Positions 9,567-21,799 are shown, counted from the first letter of the stretch. The stretch is 64,000 nt of DNA from Flaccisagitta enflata (GCA_965153355.1 OZ231127.1:56854001-56918000), one strand, 5' to 3'. Numbers and translations are program-made. Notes: generated by a model from the sequence alone, not told the origin.

Positions 9567-10419
9567 CGTTTGTGCTTTTGAACCATGGTACTTCGTTCAC
9601 GCCTCACGAGGAAAACGAGCATAGATTCATTGCGTCTGAAACTCGGTGTCGCGAAACAGGTTGCATGAAATCCATTTCAAAGCTAACTTCATTAAACCTC
9701 CATTCAATGCAGAACCACTGGGTAGTTACGGTTGCTTGGAGAATATGTGCCCAGTCATGCGCTGTCGCACAAAATGCTGTTACGATGGATGCAGAAGCTT
9801 TTGCCAGGATGAAGGAATGGCGGTGGAGACAACCACACCGCGAGATGCCTCATGCCCAATGGTGACAGGTAAGAAGAAAACGTACAGAAACAAAAACAAA
9901 AACAAAAACAAAAACAAAAACAAAAACAAAAACAAAAACAAAAACAAAAACAAAAACAAAATGTTGCTTTCTTTGTTGTGGTTGCATGGGGTTGGTTTCA
10001 AAGCACCATTGTCTCGCCTAATCGTGATTCCATTTATGCAACTCGACCGTGTACGAGGAATGATTTACGGCATTAATAATTTCAGATGGAACCTTGTTTC
10101 TCATTATTCCGTATTTCCAGAGCCTCGACCCGGGTTTGGTTGTTCCGAGAACCAATGCCCCGTCATGCGATGTAATCCGAGATGCTGTTACGACGGCTGT
10201 CGGAGTTACTGTCAGCCCCGCGCCGCCGGCGAGGCAACTACTCCTTCCTTTGGTAATTACTACGATTACTCACCATCATACGGCGACTATTACGACAATG
10301 ACGGGGATTCATGGCGGATCAGATACAACGGAGCCGATGTCGCTTTTCACCGTCAACATCAAGTGGCCACTTTGATTTCCTCGGTGATCTTCGGCGCCAT
10401 TTTCCGTCTCGGCGTTTAG
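8591..10419 (+). CDS. Secreted cysteine-rich protein with EGF-like and repeated WAP-like modules (5' end not found)
   Basis: Exons inferred from GT/AG sites and cysteine spacing are 8591-8719 (EGF; may instead be terminal), 9036-9155 (WAP, truncated), 9225-9374, 9713-9868 and 10121-10419 (stop TAG). The three internal exons are phase 1 at both ends and 120, 150 and 156 nt long, all multiples of three. Each of the last three exons carries G-C-x4-C-P-V-M-x-C-x3-C-C-Y-D-G-C-x-S-x-C. The first Cys of each WAP-like unit (S-C-P-M) lies at the end of the exon before, so introns cut each module after Cys 1. WAP proteins are extracellular and often inhibit proteases; the function here is unknown. No signal peptide exon was identified. 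The last residues are hydrophobic and could be a GPI-anchor signal. Confidence 0.6.
9036..9155 (+). CDS. WAP exon, copy B, lacking the last two cysteines
   Basis: It has the same TTTTCCAG acceptor and sequence as copy A, but identity ends at GGATGT. Copy A continues to Cys 7-8 and a GTAAGT donor; here a GTACAG follows. Using that as donor gives a 120-nt phase-1 exon that keeps the frame but leaves a six-cysteine module. The exon may be decayed, or skipped in favour of the complete copy A exon. Confidence 0.45.
9225..9374 (+). CDS. WAP-like module exon 1 of 3
   Basis: The acceptor is TTTCAAATGCAG and the donor AAAA-GTATGT. The 150 nt, phase 1-1, encode G-C-T-N-D-R-C-P-V-M with C-C-Y-D-G-C and S-F-C-C, then a Ser/Thr-containing linker and S-C-P-M, the first Cys of the next module. 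Confidence 0.65.
9413..9570 (+). repeat. (GTT)n microsatellite with (GTTGTC)n end, in an intron
   Basis: About 110 bp of GTT grading into GTTGTC units, between the exons ending 9374 and starting 9713. Long Gln or Val readings across it are artefacts of the repeat. Confidence 0.95.
9713..9868 (+). CDS. WAP-like module exon 2 of 3
   Basis: The acceptor is CATTCAATGCAG and the donor ACAG-GTAAGA. The 156 nt, phase 1-1, encode a module with G-C-L-E-N-M-C-P-V-M-R-C and C-C-Y-D-G-C-R-S-F-C, a Thr-rich linker, then S-C-P-M. Confidence 0.7.
9884..9960 (+). repeat. (AAAAAC)n microsatellite, in an intron
   Basis: A 6-bp unit repeated about 12 times just after the GTAAGA donor at 9869. Confidence 0.95.
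10121..10419 (+). CDS. WAP-like module exon 3 of 3 and C-terminus
   Basis: A CGTATTTCCAG acceptor is followed by a module with G-C-S-E-N-Q-C-P-V-M-R-C and C-C-Y-D-G-C-R-S-Y-C. A Tyr/Asp/Ser-rich stretch follows, then a final hydrophobic run (V-A-T-L-I-S-S-V-I-F-G-A-I-F) before TAG at 10417-10419. The tail has the outline of a GPI-anchor signal, with small residues upstream and a hydrophobic end; this is inference. Confidence 0.65.
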
Positions 10420-10424
10420 GGATT

Positions 10425-10508
10425 CCATTGAATGTTCAATGAATGTGCAATCAATGTTCAATGAATGTTCAACAAATAGTCAATGAATATTCACAATATG
10501 TTCATTGA
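10425..10508 (+). repeat. Short tandem repeat downstream of the WAP gene (about 14-bp units)
   Basis: Variants of CAATGAATGTTCAA repeat about six times immediately after the stop codon, in the presumed 3' UTR. Confidence 0.8.
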
Positions 10509-10840
10509 GGTTGTGTTGATAAACATGGAGAAAAAAGTAGACCCTAACCTCACAAGCAGTTATTTGAAATTCGAATTGATTCTAAAGAAAACCGCGCTCG
10601 TTTAAACGACATGTTGAAACAAAAACTTTCATTACCAGCAAAAGTTCTCAATGTATGCCTCTGTGTTTTAAACCGCTATCGACCATCGAGAAGCGAACGA
10701 TATCACCTGTGGGTTAATGGACCTTGAGGAAAAAGTTTCACTGCATCCGTTAAACATAAAAACAGGCCATGGAGCTGATGTTGAATAATTAATGTCTCTT
10801 TTATCCTGGATGGCAAGCGTGTTTATACCTTTCTCATTCT

Positions 10841-10981
<141 letters not shown>

Positions 10982-11766
10982 AAGATAGTTTTTGTTTTAG
11001 CTCTCTCGTTTTGTGCTGTGTCATGGTTCATGTTTTAAAACGATTCTTAATGAAAAACATGCGTAAGCAATTAATGAAAGAGTTTCCTTACGCGGCATAT
11101 CAATTAGTGAGTCTATCTGAAGTCAAATTAAAGAAACAAACAAAGCCAGTTCATTAACCTAGTCAAGCTACAGTTTGGCTGAATCAAAGAAACAAACAAA
11201 GCCACTTCATTAACCAAGTAAAGCTAGACAGGATTAAAATAATGATGAAAAAAAGAGATTAGCTGAATCAACAACTTACCGACAACTTGTTTTTTGTTGA
11301 CTGGGTTGCCGAGGTTGAGGCGAAGGCCTTGGACGCCCGACACGATCAATCCCATCGCAAAATATCATTGATTCCACTCAGCATCGATCGTCAGACTGAC
11401 CGACCGACTGGACCCAACCGCCGGACGAAAAAAGTGCACGATCGACCCGTCCTTCCCCACAGGACGACAAATTATTACTTGACGACCGACCACTGTTTCA
11501 AGATGGCTCGTGAATTAGTTTTTTTTTTTTTTTTTAATTGGTTGATATGATTGATTTCAGATATTGGTCACATTGTCATCGGGAGCAGTTGGCAAGTTGT
11601 TACTTAAGGCGCAGGGAGAGACAAATGAATGTGAGTGAGGTTTCGATTCCTGGTTCCGATTCTCCCGCGCGTCATCAGTTTTCATGAGCAAAGAATGATG
11701 AGGAGAAGAAGGGGAGATCCCCAATGGCCTCCCGTCACACAACTTGGTGGGAGAATTTGTGACAGG

Positions 11767-12012
<246 letters not shown>

Positions 12013-12365
12013 AAAAGTTCAGAGAGATAGGGAGGGACAGTAACAGAAAAGGAGAGACATCGAGCCGGAAATATTCAGAAATAGACAAAATAGGAAAGAC
12101 GAGCTGGTATATGATACTATCGAAGACAGTCAAAGCTTGAGACAGTTAGAGAGAGACGGAGAAACAGAGTCAGTGACAGAGAAGGAGATAAGGACTTTTC
12201 AGTCAAATGAAGGATTTAGAATGGAGCGAGCAAACCTTCAAATTGAGACAAATTCTTTCGCGCGTCGGTTTTTGACTCGTCACGAGTTTTTATCCTTTTC
12301 ATGAGAATTCCATCAAAAGTGAGACGATTCAAACTCTCAGATTGCGTTCAGCTTCAATGATTTTT

Positions 12366-12592
12366 AAACAACGTATTGGTTCTCTCTCATTTTTTTTGTG
12401 CGTAGGTGGAATCTGTTTGATCTTGATCTTTTTCCTTTTTTAGCTTTTGTCTTTTTTTCATATAAGTAGAGTCGAAATCCATCTATCACGAACGAAAAGT
12501 CTGTATATGTCGCACCTTATTGGCCTACTTGGCCTTGTTAAACAACGTATTGGTTCTCTCTCATTTTTTCGTGCGTAGGTGGAATCTGATTT
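12366..12592 (+). repeat. Direct repeat pair (12366-12420 and 12540-12592)
   Basis: Both copies contain AACAACGTATTGGTTCTCTC and GTGCGTAGGTGGAATCTG, about 50 bp with few differences, 174 bp apart. The remainder of 12013-13384 has no supportable gene. Confidence 0.85.
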
Positions 12593-13383
12593 CAAAACGA
12601 CAAGTCTATATGTTCAGACTCAAATTACGGAAACAAACCCCTAACTGCGATGATCCATAGCTTTTCTTTGTGACAAGCTAAACAATGGAAATCACTAAGA
12701 TATTCTTGCTCTTTAGATAACCGATATTTCGCAAGATGGTTGGTTGCGACTTTTGTAGACTTAGATTTAGATTTTGATTTTCGAAGATTTTTTGCGATGA
12801 AATAGGAAAATCGTTTCCACGCGCAAACAAAGGAATTCATGATTTTGAGTTTTTAGTCTCTGTTGAGTTTTCGGTGATTTGTTGGCTTTGGGAAATTGAA
12901 AGGTCGTTGATTCCAAAGCGTGAATGTTCGTCGCCCGTTTTTGAAAGAAGGTGTGATTCAAGGAATCGTGTTTTGTGATGTATGTTTTCTTGTGAAATGA
13001 CGCGGCATCGACTGAAAAAGTCAAGTTTGGGTATTACTGCATCCACCCAATCACAGAACAGCCTTAGTCCTTTCCCATACTGCCCTTGCCCCCCCCCCCC
13101 GCATTACTGCCCACTCTCCCACGACTACTTAATGGTCGTGTATCCGGGCTGGTTTTGATCATGTTAACATGCTAGCCGGAATATCTGGGAATAATATCTC
13201 GAGTTTTTAAAGTCAACCAAAGTAGTATGTACGATTAAAATCCGATAAGCGTGGTTGATTAGGCCTACACCTGCGCCAGGTGGAGTGTCTAACGAATACG
13301 TTGCCGACGAGCCAACCAACCTACCAACCAACGGGCATAGCCTTTTGCAGACGTCCTGTGGCCATGTGGCGCACGTTGGAAAA

Positions 13384-13440
13384 AATACGGCCGGATACAC
13401 GTCTACCTAAGTCGCGTGTGGGTTGGCAGGGGCAGTGATA
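13384..13440 (+). repeat. AACAAGG-family head fragment
   Basis: It contains GGCCGGATACACG, AGTCGCGTGTGGG and GGCAGGGGCAGTGATA, which matches the head of the family 1 dispersed repeat. Core and tail are missing, because the next element starts at 13459. Confidence 0.65.
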
Positions 13441-13458
13441 TAAAAGGCATACCAAATA

Positions 13459-14012
13459 CAGGGTGTTTCATGCCAAATTAGATATAAGAAAACGATGCCA
13501 TTTTGCTTCTAAGAATGCAAAAATAGTTCTGAAAAAAGTTTCAAAGAGCGCTTTAGCTCCGATTTTTTTGTGAATAAATTTCATGGGTTTAGGTCAATTA
13601 TCTTGGCCACAACATCAATTTGAAGTAAAATGAGCATTTAAAGGAGAGGCTCTTTTAACATAATTTTGATTTTGTGCTATCACAGATGCCAGATTGGTCT
13701 CAAATTAAAGAAAATTTGATAAGCTTTAATTTGAGACCAATCTGACATCTATAACTCAAGCCGTTTAGAAATGAGAGCACCTTAAAGAAAAACTTTTAAA
13801 ATCAAAATTATGTTAAAAGAGCTTCTCCTTAAAAATGCTCATTTTACTTCAATTTGATGATGTGGCCAAGATATTTGACCCAAACCCTTGAAATTTTTAC
13901 ACAAAAAATCGGAGCTTAAAAGCTCTTTGGATCTTTTTCCAGAACTATTTTTGCATTTTTAGAAGCAGAATGGCATTGTTTTCGTACATCTATTTTGGCA
14001 TGAAACACCATG
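13459..14012. mobile_element. Fold-back MITE with TA target duplication, CAGGGTGTTTCATGCC ends
   Basis: Two arms of about 265 bp in inverted orientation meet at about 13725. The left end is CAGGGTGTTTCATGCC, and the right end on the minus strand is CATGGTGTTTCATGCC. Both are flanked by TA (13457-13458, 14013-14014). TA duplication and CAGGG-type ends fit Tc1/mariner-mobilised MITEs. There is no ORF. A diverged relative of the arms lies in 24600-25110. Confidence 0.85.
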
Positions 14013-14222
14013 TATTAAAGCAGGGGCAGTGTTATATCGAGCACGTAATATATCCCCATGAAGGTGGCGTTTATATGCCGACGACCACCCCCCGCCCCCC
14101 CCCCCTTATTAGCAGATTCTCTCATCAACACGCGTGACTTTGAAACGATGTTTGATACGCCACAATTCAAGGATTTGAGAATTGCAGATTCTCCTCTTCA
14201 ATGAGAATTGAGCGCGAATAAC

Positions 14223-14225
<3 letters not shown>

Positions 14226-14312
<87 letters not shown>
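14226..14312 (+). repeat. (GA)n microsatellite
   Basis: About 85 bp of uninterrupted GA dinucleotides. Confidence 0.95.
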
Positions 14313-14313
<1 letters not shown>

Positions 14314-14620
14314 AAGGGACAAAGAAGGCAAACAAGGGACAAATAGGGCAGACTTGCTAGACAAAGTGAGACATTCAAGACCATACATAATTGGTCCATG
14401 ACAGTTACAAGCGCACTGATTCCGGGGAACAAGGGCGATCCAGTTGTACAGAACAACGGTCAGAGGCTCAGAGCGGCGTATTAATTTCACACGCGTGGAC
14501 GCGACTCTTCAACCCAGTAGATGAACCTGCAGGCAGTCATAAACAGGAGGAGCCGAACGAAAAAAAAATGACCTTTAAAAAAAATGAGAAAAAAAAAAAC
14601 GAAAAAAAGACGAGTTAAGA

Positions 14621-17600
14621 TAGGACATCCCAGATAGGATGCAGTATCATAAAAGTCTAAAATCTCTTTGTAAAACTTACCATCGACATCCTCTTTGACC
14701 AAAATGACTGTTGTTTTATGATTTTTTCAAAAAATGTGCAACGGGAGCCCTCATATAGATTGCTGGCTAAGGAACCGAAAATGTGAAAATCGCAATAAAC
14801 ACCAAAAATGGATGGGGGTGAAAAAATTCTTTTTGGTCATAGAAAGATTTGCATTTGTGAAAAGTTTACTTTTTACGTCTACTTTGAGAAAAAAAAAGTT
14901 TGGGCCATATTTCCCATTTCCCTCTACCTCTCCCTCTACCGCACTTTTAGTTCCCCCCCCCCCTTTTTAGGGGTGCAAGGCACTACCAAAAACAATGCAA
15001 AATTTGAGATTGTTCATCTTGTTTTCTTTGCTATTCCTTGACAAATTGTTAAAAATCCTTGGGGCTGGTCTTGTTTGAAAGATATTAGGTAGTAGAACAT
15101 GAAATAAGGAGAAGTAGCTGATAGAGGTCCCTGTGAAGCCCTCCGGGGGTCCTCAAAGGGCCCCCAAATGACCAAAATAGCTGAAAATGGCTAAAAAATG
15201 AGGGGTTTTGGAGTTGTTTCTTCTCAAATGTTATTGGGGAGGACAATTTTATGTTAAGATACTGTCACCTGGTTTGGAGCAACAAAAAAAAAGGTCAGGG
15301 GCCCCTCAAGGGCCCATTCAAGGGGCCCCTAGATGATCCTAAAGGCATAAAACGGGCAAAAATGACCAAAATTTAAGCATTTTTGTCAATTTTTTGCCAT
15401 CTTTGACAATGAAGGGCCTAGTTATCTGTTTAGCTTCCCTCATCAGTGCAGCAGAACTAGATAAGAAGGCTGGAGACCCCTGATGGGCCCATCCAGAGGA
15501 CCTAAAGGACTCATAATAGCCAAAAATGACCAAATCTTGACATTTTTACACTATTTTTCTTTGATACATTGTTGGACTGCACCTATTTACTGTTCATTGG
15601 ATGGATGATTGATTGATTTATTGAATGATTGATTGTTAGATTGATTCATATATCTGTGGGACCCATTCAAGGGGCCCCTAGATGCTCCAAAAGGCTTAAA
15701 ACAGGAAAAAATGGCCAAAATTTAAGCAGTTTTGACAATGAAGGACCTAGTTATCTGTTTAGCTTCCCTCATCAGTGCAGCAACTAGATAAGAATAAAAG
15801 TGAAAGCTGAAGACCCCTGTTGAACCCATACAAACGCCTTGTGGGACCCGTGATAGCCAAAAGTGACCAAATCTTTACATTTTTAATGTTATATATCTTT
15901 CATAGATTGTTTGCTTACTGTTTGTTGGATAATTGATTGATTATCTCCTATATCTTATAACAAACTGTATCTAAATTTTTCTCCGTTTGGGTATAAAGAG
16001 GAATATTTTCCCACTTGTCATACACGATATGATTGATATGAAAATTAATTGATTTATAAGCTGCTGCTGCTCTTGCTGTAAAGATAAAGACTTGCAACTT
16101 GACATTGTACAATTTGATGTACAATAGAAGTACACAGAAAGACTTATGTTCATTCATCTGTCTGTCCGTCTATCCCTTTGGCTTTGTGCATCCTTCCCTC
16201 TTTTCAGCCTTCAGCCTCTGCTGATCAACTCTTTCAGGCACCAAATTAGCGTTTTGAGCCATGAAATCAACTGTTTTGGGCGTCAAAATAGCCTTGTCTG
16301 ACCTCAATCAAATCCTCTCAAGCATTAAATCAGTTTTACCAGGGCTCTTTCAGGCCTCAAATCAGCCTTCTTATTGATGAAATCAACTGTCTTGGACCTC
16401 AAATTTTGTCTTTTCAGCCCCAATCAGCCCTCCCAAGCTTTTTGAAGCCTTTAATCACCCCCTGTGTACTAACCCCTTCTGAGCTGTGCCCTGCTCCCAC
16501 TCATTCCCAAAAACAATCATACAAAGAAGGGCAGTGGGTATTGCTGAACACATATCACTACTGCTTTGTTTTAGTATTAGTATTTTGTTTGTTTAGTAGG
16601 CTGGTTCAGATATCAATCAATGGCAATGGCATGGCTGACCCCATGGCATCACTTTTGTTGCAAATTTAGTGTTGCATCTGCATAAGTACCTGGCCAAGAG
16701 CTGATAGATAATCTGATCATGCTGAGTCAGAGCTTGGTAAAGCTTTTACGCTTCAGGCATCCCATACACCCCATATGATGGCATTGCCTCAGTATCTGAT
16801 CTGGCAACATATCTTTGACAGAAAGAGTCTTACATTGAGATCACCATTTCAAATGGAAATGACAATCCAAAGTTATTTCTCTTCTAGCTTGGCAATTAAT
16901 GAAGAAGATCTTTGCTCTTAGGAGGCATGGCTACCCTCTTCTTCCTACCATGGGGAACTGATAGATTTTGAAAAAATTAAGTCTCATCATACACTGATGT
17001 TGTTCATGAGACTGCATCCTGGGAAGAGATCAAAGAGTCAGGCTTTATTTCTAAAAAAAAAGTTCATGGGCCTTGTTTTTGGCGCTGGAATATGGAGCTA
17101 TAAATCCCTGAGGACTAGACATTGAGTCAGTTTGAGAGTATTGAAATTGCTCCAAAACCTTTTATGTTATTCTCCCCCTCCCTTGGTTCATTAGAGAAAA
17201 AAAAAAAAAAAAAAAAAAAAAAACCCAAAAAATATAAACAAAAACAAGGAACAAAGCCAAAAACAATGATCATTAAACAATGATCATTAAAGCATGAGCA
17301 GCAGCTTAAAAATCTATCCTTTTACTAGGTAAATTATTATGTATGATTAATGAGGTATGATATATGACATATGAATCAATCTAACAATCAATCATTCAAT
17401 CAATCAATCAATCATCCATCCAATAAACAGAAAACAGGTGCAGTCAACAATGTATCAAAGAAGAATAGTGTAAAAATGTCAAGATTTGCTCATTTTTGGC
17501 TATTATGGGTCCTTTAGATCCTCTGGATGGGCCCATCAGGGGTCTTATCTAGTTCTGCTGCACTGATGAGAGAGCTAAACAGATAACTAGGCCCTTCGTT

Positions 17601-18395
17601 GTCAAAGATGGCAAAAAATTGATATAAATGCTTAAATTTTGGTCATTTTTGCCCATTTCAAGCCTTCTGGAGCATCTAGGGGCCCCTTGAATAGGTCCCT
17701 GAGGGGCCCCTGACCTTTTCTTTTGTTGCTCCAAACCAGGTGACAGTATCTTAACATAAATTGTCCTCCCCAATAACATTTGAGAAGAGACAACTCTAAA
17801 ACCCCTCATTTTTAGCCATTTTCAGTTATTTTGGTCATTTGGGGTCCTTTGAGGACCCCCAGAGAGCCCTACTGGGACCCCTTTCAGCTACTTCTCTTTA
17901 TCTTATGTTCTACTACCTAAAATCTTTCAAACAAGACCAGCCCCAAGGATTTTTACAAATTTGTCAAGGAATAGCAAAGAAAACAAGATGAACAATTTCA
18001 AATTTTTTGTTTTTTTTTTTTGTGTTTTTTGCACTTCTTAGCTGCGCCAATAATGATGTAATCAAGGGTTTCTGACACACAGAACTAGATTTTTTGTTGT
18101 CCTTGCAAGTTTATATATTATAGAAGCTGAATTAGATAGTTTTATTACTGTAGGACTTGGGTAATTAGTATCAAGATAAGGTGAAAAAAAAACATTTTTG
18201 GCGTTTTTTGCGATTTTTCGCGTTTTTTGGCTCTGTAACAAGCAATCTACTAAAGGGCACCCGCTGCACATTTCTTAAAAAAATCATAGAACAACAATTG
18301 TTTTGGTCCTAGAGGATGTCGATGGTCCCAATGAAAGAGAGGTTTTGATAATTTTTTGAAGTAGCCTTCAGAACCAGCCTTTCTGGGATGCCCTA
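14621..18395. mobile_element. 3.8-kb nested palindromic element, hAT-like ends, 7-bp target duplication
   Basis: The left end is TAGGACATCCCAG and the right end on the minus strand is TAGGGCATCCCAG. Both are flanked by GTTAAGA (14614-14620, 18396-18402). Left sequence 14621 to about 15650 is the diverged inverted complement of about 17370-18395. A TTGATTGATTGA block (about 15605) and its complement (about 17400) mark the inner ends of the arms. Within the left arm, about 15300-15500 is repeated directly at about 15660-15840. TAGGG-type ends with a 7-8 bp duplication resemble hAT elements. No transposase was found, so it is presumably non-autonomous. Confidence 0.8.
16200..16545 (+). repeat. 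Degenerate relative of the GGGCAGCGGCCCC family inside the hAT-like element
   Basis: Irregular units of about 30 bp with CTCAAATCAGCC and CAAATCAGCCTT resemble the array of 391-873. Following them, GTGCCCTGCTCCCACTCATT and AGGGCAGTGGGTATTGCTG match the outer flank seen beside the copy at 53019. The terminal GGGCAGCGGCCCC is missing. Confidence 0.5.
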
Positions 18396-18402
18396 GTTAA
18401 GA

Positions 18403-19811
18403 GTCAACAAGTCAAAGCTTTCTAATGCGGAAACACGAGCGATCTTGTGATTGGTATGGAGAGGAAGTGGAATGAAGGAAAAAGTCGAGGAGAGGGAGGG
18501 AGATGAGGAGGACGGAAGGAGAGAGAGGATGAGGAGGAGAAGGAAGAAGGGGCGTCTAGAAGGAGATCCAACGTGAACTGGCGCCTGGTGAGGCTCGCAT
18601 TGAGCGAGTGTCGGGGGAGATAAGCAAGATTCGATCAGGGTGACTTAATTCGAAGTTTTAACATGGATGAGAAACTGAGAGAAAAGGGAAAGCAAGGCCG
18701 AAATGGTTTTCACGTGCCTATACGTGTCTAAGGCAGCGTGACCGACGGACCGATCGTCGGAAAAATGGCCAAAATGAACATAACAATTAACAGCGTCAAG
18801 GGTTCCGACTAAAACCTTTAAATGATAGGGCTTGCAATGGGCTGAATTTTCAAATGCGTGAATAATCGACCGACGGACCGACCATGTAACGGGGTAATAA
18901 GTCGCCTCATTAGGGGGGAAAATGAATAAGAAAAGGTGAAAAAAATGTGAATTAAAAGAAAGAACGAGCATGAAACAGAGACAACCTCGAAGAAAAGTTG
19001 CCAGACAAATACACCCCGAGGCAGAAAACATAAAGAGAGACAAAACGAAGGTGCGCAGATAGATAACGGGCGATTGGAAGAAAAACTATAAGAACTTTTG
19101 ATAAAAAAATCATTATTTTGAGGAAAATGAAATATTGATACATGAAATATAAGGTAACGAATATCATTGTAAAAAAGATTTGATTTATTGTTAAAGTGAG
19201 GTACACTAGATTTTTAGATAAATGCTGGTACAGTATCCTTATAGGAAAACATTATCTGAAAACCTTCCTTTAAGAACAAATTAAGCACTTTTAGCCTGCC
19301 TGCCTCACGAACAAATGAGATATTTTTCACTATACCAACCAACTACGGTTACATTTTATTTTAACCCGTTAGGTATGAAGATGAAAAAGACTGGTGCGCT
19401 AGATCGAGGCAGCGAAGTGCGATGATCGACTTTATGAAGCAATGACAACCCTCGCGCGCGTTTATAAGACGCCGATTGTTTTCTCCTATCACCATGTTCA
19501 TGATTCAACATTTGGGTGATGCGATGTCACCAATTGAGTTGTTTGTTGTGAAGCAGACACTCGTGTATTACATTGAAGAAGACATCGCATCAACCAATCC
19601 TATTGACAGCATTTTCTCTCTCTTTTTTTTTTTTTTTTTTTTAAGAGGAACATCATGTCATATCATGCGCTTTCTGGCACGCAACTTTGTATCCTTTGTC
19701 CCTTGTTTCATAATAAAACCGATCCGCTGTTTCACACTTTTTTCCTTTTTGGCGCCGAACCTACTGTCTAGTCAACCTCCATCCGCATAAAGAAGAGGGG
19801 GAATGAATATC
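18403..19811. other. No supportable gene
   Basis: Unique-looking AT-rich sequence. It contains two fragments of GACCGACGGACCGA type (about 18736 and 18868) that recall the dispersed-repeat core, and a poly-T run at about 19622-19642. ORFs here are short and show no domain signature. Confidence 0.6.
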
Positions 19812-19950
19812 TTTAGTCGCGGACACGCGACTCTACACCTCGCCGTGTCGGTCCGTCGGTCTGTAACATTTCTTAATTGCGAGCGGATTTCGCATCACAG
19901 CTCCTGCCCAACTGTCTGCGACTGGTTTGCCGTGTATCCAGCCTTGTTTT
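19812..19950 (-). repeat. AACAAGG/GGACCGAC dispersed repeat (family 1)
   Basis: Read on the minus strand it ends in a perfect hairpin, AGTCGCG-TGTC-CGCGACT, and begins with AAACAAGGCTGGATACACGG. The core has only two GGACCGAC-like units. Confidence 0.8.
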
Positions 19951-19989
19951 TCTTAAGTCTTAACTCTTCTTGAGTCTATACCCTACTTT

Positions 19990-20191
19990 GTTTGTCCGTC
20001 CGTCCGTCCGTCCATCCATCCATCCAAGCTGTCTATCTGTCCATCTGCCCCTCCGTCCACCCATTTGTCTGTCCTGACTGGCACACTTTTTTGGCGTTTA
20101 TGAGGTCTTTGGCTTCATTTCTCCTGCTCAAATACTCTACTGACCCTCTGCCCACCTGCACGCGAACAGGGTAACCGCGCATCCGGCCTTG
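19990..20191 (-). repeat. AACAAGG-family repeat, tail missing
   Basis: The minus-strand head AACAAGGCCGGATGCGCGG with GGTGGGCAG is followed by a GGACGGACGGAC core at about 19997-20020. The hairpin tail is absent. Confidence 0.6.
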
Positions 20192-21197
20192 TTTCTTTCA
20201 CGTTGAAGAGAGAAAGCGAGAATCGTTTTTTAAACCCGGTTGACGCTTCATCGCGAAATATCAAATGGAAGTCTGTGTGGGGGAAAAATGGAGCAATAAA
20301 TAAAAACGTTATAGCAGTCATCGCTGAGATGGTTGATCAGCACATATTCAATCGTGCCCTTGTCAGCAAGAGCTATTATCAGATCGTTACTAATAAAAGC
20401 GAATCTCGCCAAAAGAAAAATAAATCGTTAATGCGGGGGTTTTTCGGAATTTTGATTCTCTCCCTCTCTCCAATTATGCAATTATGTGATTTTATTGTTG
20501 TGTAGTTGCGGATGTGCGTGTGTGTGATTGAAAAACGGAGAACGCGACTCACCCTCGGTTTTTGGTGGAAATACAATGGAGAACTCCACAAATGCGGTTG
20601 TTAATTTCTGGTCTTAGGGTCAAATCAGAGTTCCGTGAACACAATTTTATTTTTCCTTCACAACATCAAAAATAGCAATTCGGAGCTAATGTAATGTATG
20701 AACGCACCAGCAGACAGACCGACCAATGTAATGACCAGCTATTGAAAAAAACCTCCTAAAAAGTTGTAAAAATGCTACTCAAAGCAAGATTGGGTTTCGC
20801 TTTGTGTCTAGCTCTGTTATAATATGTTAGATTTCTGGAAGCGATAGAACCTTACAGACACAGAAACATTTCATGACGTTTATTCTTTAAAAAAGCTGCC
20901 AGCGATAAATTTTGCTTGAAGAAGGAACTTGTAACCAAAAAACTACCAAATAAGATAGAAACACAACCGCATTCATGGAGTTTTTGCCATACTTTATCCT
21001 ATTTCCAATAAAAAGCCAAATTGAGGAGCGTGGACTGTTGCCCCTGAAGAAGATCAAAAAGTAGAAAACAAAAACGTTTTACAGAGCCAATGTCCAAAAA
21101 CATGTCCGGTGCACTTAAATTATTCATAAGGTCAGAAATTCAACTCTTGGACGATTTGACCCAACACTGCATCATATGTCCAAAGGAAAGGGTGGGA

Positions 21198-21200
<3 letters not shown>
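20192..21200. other. No supportable gene
   Basis: AT-rich sequence with no repeat family recognised and no coding signature. Confidence 0.55.
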
Positions 21201-21232
<32 letters not shown>

Positions 21233-21345
21233 TGCTTTGTTTTAAGCACGCAAAAAAATAACGCCACGAACCGATGGACCGACCGACGGACTGACAGATG
21301 AACAAAGCCTCTTAAATAGACGCGGGGAAGCATCGAAAAAAATAG
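21201..21345 (+). repeat. (GA)n tract and dispersed-repeat tail fragment
   Basis: GA dinucleotides at 21201-21229. At 21268-21345 there is ACCGATGGACCGACCGACGG, AAGCCTCTTA and a decayed tail stem (GACGC/GCATC) before poly-A, matching the core and tail of the dispersed repeat. Confidence 0.65.
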
Positions 21346-21473
21346 GATAAAAATGATTAACCAGACCAAGCGACATCATTTTAGATCGACAAGCGAAGTA
21401 TGAGAGATTGCAATTGCCTAAAGCTCTTATTAATTTTATGGAGTCAATGTTATATAAACGAAGATTGTTTATT

Positions 21474-21730
21474 AACAAGCCCGATCAGGCAACGATACGT
21501 CCTGACTGTGTCTCTACGTGCATTGACTTAGGCGCTAGACTTGGACAGACAGAAAAAGACATAATATCAGAAGGGGCTTTCAAAGTATTCTAACAACTTG
21601 ATACGTGACATCCTCGCGGCTGAAAAGTGCAAAAAACTGCGATTTTCAAGGAGGCGTATCAGATGGACGGACGTACCGACAGACCGACGGACAGACCCTC
21701 TGATAGAGATGCGAGGATGCATCTTAAAAA
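21474..21730 (+). repeat. Dispersed repeat, family 2 (AGATGC stem)
   Basis: The head is AACAAGCCCGATCAGGCAAC. The core is GACGGACGTACCGACAGACC and the tail CAGACCCTCTGATAGAGATG, with a perfect stem AGATGC/GCATCT before TTAAAAA. The layout is the same as family 1 but with a different stem sequence. Confidence 0.75.
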
Positions 21731-21799
21731 AGTGTCTAGAAATAACAGTTGAGTGAAGGAAAAGACCAAAACTTGCTGAAGTGATAAAACCACCCCAGG

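Noticed and set aside
9215-9622. Poly-Gln protein on the minus strand
   Set aside because: Translation of the intronic (GTT)n microsatellite opposite to the WAP exons.
9646-10419. Single 257-codon ORF spanning two WAP exons
   Set aside because: It reads through an intron with a GTAAGA donor, an (AAAAAC)n repeat and a CCAG acceptor. The exon structure explains the data better.
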